Shown here piece by piece: positions 15,149 to 21,349 of a DNA stretch of 21,349 bases (its first letter is position 1; every line of letters begins with the position of its first letter). The stretch spans positions 1 to 21,349 of the forward strand of contig JASLCG010000112.1 in assembly GCA_030151885.1 (NCBI GenBank), given 5' to 3'. Made by a program: the position numbers and the translations under genes. A model generated the notes under the pieces. The model did not search any database. It worked only from the letters and a program-made list of their open reading frames with translations, and was not told the origin of the DNA. The DNA is from Bacteroides sp. GTDB taxonomy: Bacteria > Bacteroidota > Bacteroidia > Bacteroidales > Bacteroidaceae.

Positions 15149-16819
15149 TTATTGTTTTAAAGTACGAAAGTAAGATTTATAAATCTCAACATCTCGTTCT
15201 GAGTCTGTAAAGACCTCCAAAAACATCGGTTTAGACTGTGTAAAGTCCGGATTTGTAAACTGACCAAGAGCTTCTCTTAACTCTTCTTCATTACTAGCTG
15301 ATAGGTATGTAAATCCACACTCTTTAGCCCACCCCTCCGCTTTTGTTTGATGGTATGCAGTAACATAACGCTGTGCTGTATCAGTAAGATTCATTGGCAG
15401 AGCTTTAAATATCTCTCCTCCTGAATTATTTATTAATAATACTCGAAAGTTTGAACCATAATTTCTACTCCATACACCATTCATATCGTAAAAAAAGCTC
15501 AAATCACCAATCAAGACATAGTTTAATTTATCCGATTTCTGCGCATAACCAATCGCCGTTGACAACGATCCCTCAATTCCAGAAGTTCCACGATTACAGC
15601 AAATTTCAACATTTTTTGATACATTATACAGTTGTGCATACCGAACAACCGAGCTGTTAGCCAAATGTAATACAGAACTATCCCCGATTCGGCGTATCAA
15701 AGCTCCTACAACTCCTATACTAGAATATGGAAGATTTGGTTCTGATATTGTTTTAGCACGATTAACCCAAGCATTTATATAGTTTGGTATCCCTTTTCTA
15801 TTAATAATATAAGGAGCTATCTTTTCCAAGAACTCAAAAGGAGACACTTCAAATACCGTTGTTAAACATCCATAAGTATCTACTACTTTCCCATCAGCTG
15901 CTACATGCCAATGCTCTCTAGGTGGATATTTTTTTAAATACTCTTTTAGACGCTTAGATACAATATGTCCACCATAAGTGATTAATAAATCAGGACTATA
16001 TTTCTTTTGCTCCTCCTCTCCCATAGCATAAAGCATAGTATCAAAGTTATGAATTGGAGTAGTTGGAGTTGTTTGATTACCCATATATTCTGACAGCCAA
16101 ACAAAGTTTTTAGACAAAGTTCGTTCAGTCTCTTTATCAAAGAGGTAAATCATCATTTCTTGTCCAGCAACAACCATACGTTGCGTAAAAAGATTTATAC
16201 GAGATATCTCCTCCTCAAAGTTGTTATTATACTCATTTAATCCTACAAAGCGTTTTATAACACGCACTTTTGGCAATTCATCTATACTAAAATTGAATAA
16301 TGGTTCAGAAATAGGCACATTTATATGTACAGGTCCTCTACCATGGTGATATAAAGCTAATAAGGCCTCATTAACCAACCTATTACAGTATAATTCTTCT
16401 GCTTCAGAATTTACTTCTGGAAGGTTTACAGACATCTTCACTAAACCCTGAAAAACATTAGCCTGTGGTATAGTTTGCCCTTGCATTTGACCAATAGCAG
16501 ACACTGGTCTATCTCCCGATATTACAACTAATGGAATTTGCTGATAGTATGCTTCAGCTATAGCAGGATGAATGTTTAAAAGTGCTGTGCCAGACGTACA
16601 ACAAACAGCAGCTGGTTTTCCACCATTAAGAGCCATACCCATAGCTACATACCCAGCACTACGCTCATCTGTTACAGATACACACTTAAAATAAGAATCG
16701 TTACTAATAGACTGTACAATAGGAGCATTTCTACTACCTGGACAAAGTACTATTTGACGGACATTGTGTGCCTTTAAGAGTGCCACAAGCTGCAAAACAC
16801 TTTTTTTATCTGAATACAT
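15149..16819 (-). CDS. menD: SEPHCHC synthase MenD (thiamine diphosphate-dependent)
   Basis: 556 aa, the normal length for MenD. It adds the succinic semialdehyde unit from 2-oxoglutarate to isochorismate to give SEPHCHC. The N-terminal pyrimidine-binding domain contains CPGSRNAPI (26-34) and VTDERSAGY with catalytic Glu52. CCTSGTALLN and QMQGQTIPQANVF follow. The C-terminal pyrophosphate domain has the ThDP/Mg motif starting GDLSFFYDMNG (438-448) and NNSGGEIFKALP (464-475), as in other MenD proteins. It is separated from menF by 252 bp but lies only 22 bp before menB, so it may head its own transcript or be reached by read-through. No convincing promoter is seen directly upstream. Confidence 0.95.
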   Translation of the reverse strand: MYSDKKSVLQLVALLKAHNVRQIVLCPGSRNAPIVQSISNDSYFKCVSVTDERSAGYVAMGMALNGGKPAAVCCTSGTALLNIHPAIAEAYYQQIPLVVISGDRPVSAIGQMQGQTIPQANVFQGLVKMSVNLPEVNSEAEELYCNRLVNEALLALYHHGRGPVHINVPISEPLFNFSIDELPKVRVIKRFVGLNEYNNNFEEEISRINLFTQRMVVAGQEMMIYLFDKETERTLSKNFVWLSEYMGNQTTPTTPIHNFDTMLYAMGEEEQKKYSPDLLITYGGHIVSKRLKEYLKKYPPREHWHVAADGKVVDTYGCLTTVFEVSPFEFLEKIAPYIINRKGIPNYINAWVNRAKTISEPNLPYSSIGVVGALIRRIGDSSVLHLANSSVVRYAQLYNVSKNVEICCNRGTSGIEGSLSTAIGYAQKSDKLNYVLIGDLSFFYDMNGVWSRNYGSNFRVLLINNSGGEIFKALPMNLTDTAQRYVTAYHQTKAEGWAKECGFTYLSASNEEELREALGQFTNPDFTQSKPMFLEVFTDSERDVEIYKSYFRTLKQ

Positions 16820-17071
16820 ATTTTAGTTTACAATTATAATTCTATAGCCTTAATTAAAACTAGCTATAAGCTCGTTCGAAGGCTTCTGTGTAAATTTACA
16901 AATAAGTTTCGTATTGAACGATAAATCAAGTATCGTATATACACAACTTACTTTATAAAAGTTAATTCAACAAAACCACTAAGATATACCAAACTACAAC
17001 GTAATATAAATTAGGCCATATAACTTAACTTGTAATACAGCCTAATTAATTTCATACTTTGTCTTAAATTA
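16820..17071. other. 252-bp gap inside the men operon (menF-menD)
   Basis: A+T-rich, with no gene recognised. It has two weak inverted repeats: AATTAGGC/GCCTAATT (17009-17016 and 17040-17047, 23-nt loop), just after menF, and ACGATA/TATCGT (16918-16936). I find no full TAnnTTTG match on the minus strand. An internal promoter or weak attenuator is possible but not shown. Confidence 0.4.
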
Positions 17072-18181
17072 TTAATTCAGTATAGATTTTATTGTATCCA
17101 TTTTATTTACAGTCTCTTCCCATTCCTGATCTACTTCGGAGGATGTTAGAATTCCGCCTCCTGCATATAAAGTATATGACGATGGTTCAATATGAATGCA
17201 ACGTAAGTTTACGTATATATTGGTTTCCCCAGCAGGAAGTAAATCTCCTATAAATCCTGAGTAATATTTCCGATCATGAGATTCTGTCTCAACTATAAAT
17301 TTAAAAGCTTCTTCTTTAGGTAACCCACACACAGCAGGTGTAGGGTGAAGACTTTTTAGCAGCTCTCCTATATTTTTATTCTCCTGCATAGTAAAATTAA
17401 AATAGCTCACTAAATGCAATAGTTTTCCAGCCCTTATATTTTTAGGACCTATAACATAAGGGTTTACCCCAAAATCTTCCAACTGTTTTTTAACATATCT
17501 CTCTACGATAGCCTGTTCTTCTTGATTCTTCTTATCCCAAACAACTACACCTTCATGGTGCTTTTGGGTTCCAGCCAATGCTACAGTATGCCACATAGAG
17601 CCATCACCTTTTAGCAAAATTTCAGGAGTACTACCCATCCAAAGCCCCGTACTTGGCGTATATACTAAATAAACATACCCATTAGGATATGAGCAGCAAG
17701 CTTTTTCATAAGCATCCGCAACAGATAGATTTTCATAAAAGTGCTCCGAAGTTCTTGATAAGACTAGCTTTTGTAAACTTGTTTTGGACAATTCATCTTT
17801 AAATAGTTCAAATGTACTAGCATATGCTTCATATTCTTCATGTATCGAAGCACTTAAAACAGAACTACTTATAGAAGTACTACCATCATTAAAATTAGAG
17901 TATCTACTTTCAAGTTTAAATAGCTGTTCTTTAGAGGGTAATTTGTAAGTATCAGGCTTTAATAGTACAGCAGGATAGGACCTACTAATATCAAAAGGAG
18001 CTATTACAAAACCTGATTTGCTATTAAGATCTGCCAAATCATAAAAAAGTTCAGGATCTCCGACAGACTGCATTCTAAAGTGAATTTTTGAATGCCCTGG
18101 CATTTTAAAAAGTACAAATAGCTGTTTCTTATCTATCAGTAAATTGATAATTTCTTTCTCTTCTTTCGTAAACTCTATCAT
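17072..18181 (-). CDS. menF: Isochorismate synthase MenF
   Basis: 369 aa, chorismate-binding family. It converts chorismate to isochorismate, the first committed step of menaquinone synthesis. The N-terminal part (1-110) is poorly conserved. The C-terminal part has KLVLSR with Lys138, YTPSTGLWMGSTPEILL with Glu187, ALAGTQ, LLHLVSYFNFTM, LHPTPAVCGLPKEEA, YYSGFIGD, and EWEETVNKM near the end. Lys138 and Glu187 lie 49 residues apart, matching within one residue the catalytic pair known in MenF/EntC. Its ATG overlaps the stop of the HAD/thioesterase fusion by 4 bp (ATGA), so translation should be coupled. EntC-type siderophore synthases are close relatives, but the men cluster decides the role. 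The next gene, menD, is 252 bp away. Confidence 0.93.
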   Translation of the reverse strand: MIEFTKEEKEIINLLIDKKQLFVLFKMPGHSKIHFRMQSVGDPELFYDLADLNSKSGFVIAPFDISRSYPAVLLKPDTYKLPSKEQLFKLESRYSNFNDGSTSISSSVLSASIHEEYEAYASTFELFKDELSKTSLQKLVLSRTSEHFYENLSVADAYEKACCSYPNGYVYLVYTPSTGLWMGSTPEILLKGDGSMWHTVALAGTQKHHEGVVVWDKKNQEEQAIVERYVKKQLEDFGVNPYVIGPKNIRAGKLLHLVSYFNFTMQENKNIGELLKSLHPTPAVCGLPKEEAFKFIVETESHDRKYYSGFIGDLLPAGETNIYVNLRCIHIEPSSYTLYAGGGILTSSEVDQEWEETVNKMDTIKSILN

Positions 18182-19410
18182 CTTTTCTTCAGAACACTAT
18201 TCATTACACGAATGGATGAAACAAGCTTGTCAGTAGAAGTAAATACATCCACATTCCATATATGTGAAGACCTACCTCTATGAATTATAGTAGCTATTGC
18301 TCTTACAGTATCCCCTTCATGGGCAGAAGAGATATGATTTCCACTTACTTGCATCCCTACAACCATTTCGTCTGGAGCAGCAAGCATCATTGAACCTAAA
18401 CCTGCAATAGTTTCTGCTAAAGCTAATGTAGCTCCGCCATGCAAAATACCGAAAGGTTGTCTAGTTCTCTTATCAACAGGCATAGTAGCCTCTACCCTAC
18501 CATCAGCAGCATAAGTGTACTGAATACCTAAATTACCCATTAAAGCATGTTCGCTACGCTTATTTAGTAGGTCTAAATTTATTTCTGATAATTTTATTTG
18601 TGATAAAATATATTTCTCAATAGCATCTGCTACACCATCTTCGTCATTAGATAATGTTACAACATCAGCACAACGTTTTATAGAGTCACTAGAATTCCCC
18701 ATCGCAACCCCAAAACCCGACATCTGAAGCATTGAGTAATCTGCAGCACCATTACCAACAGCCATAACATCTGCAATCCCTATATTTAGCTTATCTAATA
18801 GTACGCTCAATCCACTAGACTTATCAGTAGCATTTGGTGCTATTTCTAAGAAATAAGGCTCTGTTCTAAATACATTCATAGTACCGTCCAACCTAGCTTT
18901 AAAATCTTTTTCTAGTCTAGTAATCTCTTCCTCTTTATCATTAACAAGTACAGCTTTTCTAGGATTGAAATGCACCACATCTGTCAGTGGTTTAGCCTCC
19001 ACTAGAGCCATGTTGTTGATATTGGCTTCCCTCACTATATAAGGATTATTAATATGGTTTGTAATAACTTTATCTTCAGAGTAAGTAAATATACCAACAC
19101 CTAGTTTATCAGCCTCCTTCTCCATAAAAGGGAAGACACTTTTATCTATAGTTTTATCATAAATTATCTTTTCTGATTTAAGATCGAATATTTCAGCACC
19201 ATTATAAGCTATGATATACCCTCCATAGCGATGTAAGTCTAATTCTTTTGCTATGGGAATTAAACCATGCATGGGCCTTCCAGACGCCAGTACAATGGTA
19301 GTGCCTGTTTGTAAAGCTTTACGGATTACAGAATTTGTACGTTTGGTTATAACTCCTTCGCTATTTAACAACGTACCATCTACGTCTAATACCAATAATT
19401 TATAAGCCAT
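18178..19410 (-). CDS. HAD-IIB phosphatase fused to hotdog thioesterase (DHNA-CoA thioesterase of menaquinone synthesis)
   Basis: 410 aa with two domains. Residues 1-270 are a Cof-type HAD-IIB hydrolase: motif I LVLDVDGTLL (Asp9, Asp11), motif II LASGRP (Ser43), Lys197 in TDKSSGL, and motif IV GNGAADYSML (219-228). Motif IV normally reads GDGxND; the first Asp is Asn220 and the usual Asn is Ala223, while Asp224 is kept. Residues of about 280-410 are a PaaI/YdiI-like hotdog domain with FGILHGGATLALAET (His324, catalytic Glu333). From memory, such fusions from Bacteroides fragilis and Porphyromonas gingivalis act on 1,4-dihydroxy-2-naphthoyl-CoA, the step after MenB. The 4-bp overlap with menF supports this. 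The substrate of the phosphatase part is uncertain. Confidence 0.9.
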   Translation of the reverse strand: MAYKLLVLDVDGTLLNSEGVITKRTNSVIRKALQTGTTIVLASGRPMHGLIPIAKELDLHRYGGYIIAYNGAEIFDLKSEKIIYDKTIDKSVFPFMEKEADKLGVGIFTYSEDKVITNHINNPYIVREANINNMALVEAKPLTDVVHFNPRKAVLVNDKEEEITRLEKDFKARLDGTMNVFRTEPYFLEIAPNATDKSSGLSVLLDKLNIGIADVMAVGNGAADYSMLQMSGFGVAMGNSSDSIKRCADVVTLSNDEDGVADAIEKYILSQIKLSEINLDLLNKRSEHALMGNLGIQYTYAADGRVEATMPVDKRTRQPFGILHGGATLALAETIAGLGSMMLAAPDEMVVGMQVSGNHISSAHEGDTVRAIATIIHRGRSSHIWNVDVFTSTDKLVSSIRVMNSVLKKR

Positions 19411-19441
19411 ATCTTTAGTTTTTCTTTAACAATCTTTGTTT

Positions 19442-19473
19442 TAGTAACAAATTCTAGTTGTAAATTGTTACTA
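19442..19473 (-). repeat. Inverted repeat in the leader of the men operon
   Basis: TAGTAACAA (19442-19450) and TTGTTACTA (19465-19473) are perfect 9-bp arms with a 14-nt loop. The stem gains two more pairs after one mismatch. It lies 31-62 nt upstream of the fusion-gene start and downstream of the candidate promoter, so it would be in the leader RNA. It could be an operator or a leader hairpin. Evidence is positional only. Confidence 0.45.
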
Positions 19474-19526
19474 CACTCTCCTTAAATATCAATAGTATTT
19501 TCTTGATATAAGTAGCAATTATGAAT

Positions 19527-19534
19527 CAAAGATA
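19527..19534 (-). promoter_or_regulatory. Candidate -7 element for the menaquinone operon
   Basis: The minus strand reads TATCTTTG, matching TAnnTTTG exactly, with a predicted start near 19520 and a leader of about 110 nt. The -33 element is poor (TTTTAG region, no TTTG at 19-21 bp). A small inverted repeat AAAAGTA-CT-TACTTTT (19539-19554) sits in the spacer and could be a regulator site. Confidence 0.45.
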
Positions 19535-19608
19535 CAGAAAAAGTACTTACTTTTACTAAAAGCAAGCTATAGCTCATACATTCTTTCAATATAAATTAAA
19601 AAGGTTCT

Positions 19609-20019
19609 ATGTCTCAAAACAGATCTAATTATAATAAATCGAAATATATTACATATGCAGTTTTAATACTTATTTTTGTTATAATCGTTGGTGTGTACAT
19701 TATATTGGACCCAGCAACAAATCTTTTTCCAAGGTGCCCACTACGAGCACTAACTGGTTATTATTGTCCTGGTTGTGGATCTCAAAGAGCTATTCATCAG
19801 CTGCTGCACTTTAATATATCCAGCGCTTTTACATGTAACCCATTACTAGTGTTAAGTATTCCTTATATTTTTATTGTATTAACTCTAAACGCTCTTAAAA
19901 GAAGCAGTAGTACTACTATTTTAAAGTTAAGAAAGTTCTTTTGCGGATACACTGCCATTCTAATCATCTTAACTATAATAATTTTATATTGGGTTGTTAG
20001 AAATATTTTCGACTTCTAA
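19609..20019 (+). CDS. DUF2752 family small membrane protein
   Basis: 136 aa. It has the DUF2752 signature: RCPLRALTGYYCPGCGSQRA (42-61), followed by IHQLLHFNISSAFTCNPLLVL. The C-x2-C pair within YCPGCGSQRA is the family hallmark. Three hydrophobic segments are visible (about 13-33, 78-95 and 108-131), so it is an inner-membrane protein. The start MSQNRSNYNK is preceded by AAAAAGG about 6 bp upstream, a possible weak ribosome-binding site. The gene is divergent from the men operon and 185 bp before a GYF/CD225 membrane protein; such pairs are common in Bacteroidota. No function is established for the family. The cysteines could bind metal, but that is a guess. Confidence 0.87.
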   Translation: MSQNRSNYNKSKYITYAVLILIFVIIVGVYIILDPATNLFPRCPLRALTGYYCPGCGSQRAIHQLLHFNISSAFTCNPLLVLSIPYIFIVLTLNALKRSSSTTILKLRKFFCGYTAILIILTIIILYWVVRNIFDF

Positions 20020-20118
20020 CAAATTGCTATACACTAAACAGCAGATACTATAAGTAAAATATGATAAGTATTGTACGCATTAACTAGTTTCTTGTTATGA
20101 ATAAAAAGAAAGTTCTGT

Positions 20119-20126
20119 TAACTTTG
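20119..20126 (+). promoter_or_regulatory. Candidate -7 element for the GYF/CD225 gene
   Basis: TAACTTTG matches TAnnTTTG exactly and predicts a start near 20132, about 73 nt before the ATG at 20205. The nearest upstream TTG (20092-20094) is 24 bp away, slightly too far for the usual 19-21 bp spacing. Confidence 0.4.
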
Positions 20127-20204
20127 CTTAGGTAAGCATTTTATTATGGCTGCTTGGATGAAGAGTAGAATCATAATACAGTATAGAAACTTAGAACAGA
20201 TGAT

Positions 20205-20753
20205 ATGAGTAAATATTATTACGCGAAAGACAATGAAAGATTTGGACCTTATTCTTTAGATGAGTTAACAAATAAAGAGATTACAAAAGAGACTTTAATT
20301 TGGTATAAAGGTCTGCCCGAGTGGATAACAGCAAGTGAAGTAGATGAATTACAAACTCTATTTGAAGACGTCCCACCCGCCTTACCAAATACTGTTAAAG
20401 AAGAGAACCTTACAAGTTGCCAAGATAAAACATCAAACTATTTGCACAACAAAGCTAGTACAGACCCTTTTTTTGGACAAATACCCCCTAAAAACTGGCT
20501 TATACAAGCTTTACTTGCAACTATTTTCTGCTGCCTGCCTTTCGGGATCGTTGCATTGATTTACAGCTCTCAAGTAGAGAAAAAATTCTACTTAAAAGAC
20601 TATATCGGAGCAGAAAAGGCATCTAAGAATGCGAAGACATGGATTATTCTCTCTGTTGTGTTTGCCGCAATTGGAATTCTAATATGGATACTATTTTTAG
20701 TACTATTGACTCCTTCAAATAGTTATGACTATTACGACTCTACATACATGTAA
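20205..20753 (+). CDS. GYF-like (DUF4339) plus CD225/dispanin membrane protein
   Basis: 182 aa with two modules. Residues 1-52 form a bacterial GYF_2-type domain: YYYAKDNERFGPYSLDEL, then TLIWYKGLPEWITASEV, with the G-P-Y and W-x6-W features. A polar linker (about 53-92) follows. Residues of about 94-170 are a CD225/dispanin-like region: PPKNWLIQALLATIFCCLPFGIVALIYSSQV, a loop YIGAEKASKNAKTW, and a second membrane helix WIILSVVFAAIGILIWILFLVLL. This places the GYF part and linker probably on the cytoplasmic side. The C-terminus is rich in Tyr and Asp (SYDYYDSTYM). The gene has its own candidate promoter and a strong terminator hairpin after it. The biological role of bacterial GYF-CD225 proteins is not known to me; membrane shaping or protein recruitment is conjecture. 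Confidence 0.88.
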   Translation: MSKYYYAKDNERFGPYSLDELTNKEITKETLIWYKGLPEWITASEVDELQTLFEDVPPALPNTVKEENLTSCQDKTSNYLHNKASTDPFFGQIPPKNWLIQALLATIFCCLPFGIVALIYSSQVEKKFYLKDYIGAEKASKNAKTWIILSVVFAAIGILIWILFLVLLTPSNSYDYYDSTYM

Positions 20754-20769
20754 TATATAATACTCACAG

Positions 20770-20808
20770 TAAAAGAGGCATTACTATTAAATAGTAATGC
20801 CTCTTTTA
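20770..20808 (+). terminator. Rho-independent-type terminator hairpin
   Basis: Arms 20770-20787 (TAAAAGAGGCATTACTAT) and 20791-20808 are exact reverse complements (18 bp) with a 3-nt loop. The right arm ends in TTTTA and is followed by TTT, giving a U-rich tail. It begins 17 bp after the stop of the GYF/CD225 gene. The symmetric A-tract on the left arm would also allow termination from the other side. Confidence 0.85.
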
Positions 20809-21060
20809 TTTAAGCTCTTATGACGTTTCTTTTACAAAAAGACGCTATAATCTTCACATATATAACATAAACACTATAAATAACACTTTTTAATTTACCA
20901 TTTTATAAAGTAATCTTTTAAACGTATATATTTTATATATAGAAAGTCTGGAGGATTATAGAGGCTTACATACTACTTATTTATAGATATAAAAACAACA
21001 TACTGATATACAGACTGTTTGTAACAAATTAACTTACTTAATAAGAAAGGAATTAGGCTC
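20809..21060. other. A+T-rich intergenic region before the last gene
   Basis: 252 bp between the terminator and the last start codon. It contains short A/T palindromes such as TATATA-TTT-TATATA near 20930-20942. I see no gene and no full TAnnTTTG element, so the promoter of the following gene is not identified. Confidence 0.4.
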
Positions 21061-21349
21061 ATGAAAACATCTAGTAATATACTTTACAACAAATGGGAAA
21101 TGCTAAAAATAGCTTATCAGTTTACAGCAGAAGTTATGCCCAATTACTTACAAGATAAAAAAGCTGAAGAAATACAACAAGCCATTGTTAAGAATAATCT
21201 AGATATACACGATAACTACTTCTTAGGTGATTATACATCTAACAATATTCTTAACTCTTATAACAGCTTCTGTGATTTTGGAAATAGTAATAAGCGATAC
21301 ATCCTATTAACCAACCACTTGAATATAGGATTAGTGTGTACAGTAGCAC
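21061..21349 (+). CDS. Unrecognised protein, N-terminal 96 residues (partial)
   Basis: The frame is open from ATG 21061 to the window end (96 codons plus one base) with no stop. A possible ribosome-binding site AGAAAGGA (21044-21051) lies about 9 bp upstream, which is unusual here because most genes in this window lack one. The protein begins MKTSSNILYNKWEMLKIAYQ, has no signal peptide, and contains a helical charged part (about 25-50, NYLQDKKAEEIQQAIVKNN) followed by DIHDNYFLGDYTSNNIL and a beta-like segment NKRYILLTNHLNIGLVCTVA. That order looks cytoplasmic. I do not recognise a family. It is separated from the GYF/CD225 gene by a strong terminator, so it is a separate transcription unit. 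Confidence 0.6.
   Translation, partial: MKTSSNILYNKWEMLKIAYQFTAEVMPNYLQDKKAEEIQQAIVKNNLDIHDNYFLGDYTSNNILNSYNSFCDFGNSNKRYILLTNHLNIGLVCTVA

Noticed and set aside
17009..17047. Inverted repeat after menF as terminator
   Set aside because: The 8-bp stem with a 23-nt loop is weak and has no T-tract; not enough to claim that the men operon is split here.
1..21349. CRISPR arrays, tRNA or rRNA genes, insertion sequences
   Set aside because: I saw no spaced direct-repeat array, no tRNA-like cloverleaf or rRNA sequence, and no transposase or terminal inverted repeat pair.

Overview
The window is strongly A+T-rich. Several features point to a member of the order Bacteroidales (phylum Bacteroidota): FimA/Mfa-type lipoprotein fimbrillins, DUF3575 and TPR-PD40-OmpA outer-membrane proteins, BACON-like domains, TAnnTTTG promoter elements, few Shine-Dalgarno sites, and a HAD-hotdog fusion inside a menaquinone operon. 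The genus cannot be fixed from the sequence alone.

Region 1 (1-9240, all minus strand) is a type V fimbria operon of at least six tightly packed genes. Transcription runs from about 9200 towards position 1. The order is: major fimbrillin lipoprotein (7887-9128), a 32-bp perfect palindrome, FimB/Mfa2-like anchor lipoprotein (6924-7829), DUF3575 beta-barrel protein (6305-6904), TPR-PD40-OmpA protein (4431-6287), secreted propeller plus Calx-beta protein (1949-4414), and a large BACON-containing lipoprotein cut by the window edge (1-1941), probably a tip or accessory subunit. The last gene has two consecutive perfect hairpins inside its first 81 nt. In the likely model, fimbrillin polymerises by strand exchange, the anchor caps the base, the DUF3575 and OmpA proteins provide an outer-membrane and peptidoglycan base, and the two large proteins decorate the fibre or the cell surface.

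Region 2 (9129-9681) is a 553-bp divergent intergenic stretch. It is followed by a plus-strand lipoprotein made of leucine-rich-repeat-variant (LRV) units (9682-10824). A 54-bp perfect palindrome (10837-10890) then separates it from the converging menaquinone operon.

Region 3 (10902-19410, minus strand) is the menaquinone operon. Its order is HAD/hotdog-thioesterase fusion, menF, a 252-bp gap, menD, menB, menC, menE, then an AlaX-type tRNA-editing protein and a small FG-GAP-like lipoprotein. Overlaps of 4, 8 and 1 bp couple the fusion gene to menF, menC to menE, and menE to alaX. Chorismate is carried to 1,4-dihydroxy-2-naphthoate by MenF, MenD, MenC, MenE, MenB and the hotdog domain. MenH and MenA are not in the window.

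Region 4 (19411-21349, plus strand) holds a DUF2752 membrane protein, a GYF-like plus CD225/dispanin membrane protein, a strong terminator hairpin, and the start of an unrecognised gene cut by the window edge.

I see no tRNA, rRNA, CRISPR array, transposase or phage gene. The least described material is the accessory part of the fimbrial operon (1-6904) with its RNA hairpins, and the two non-menaquinone genes at the end of the men operon.
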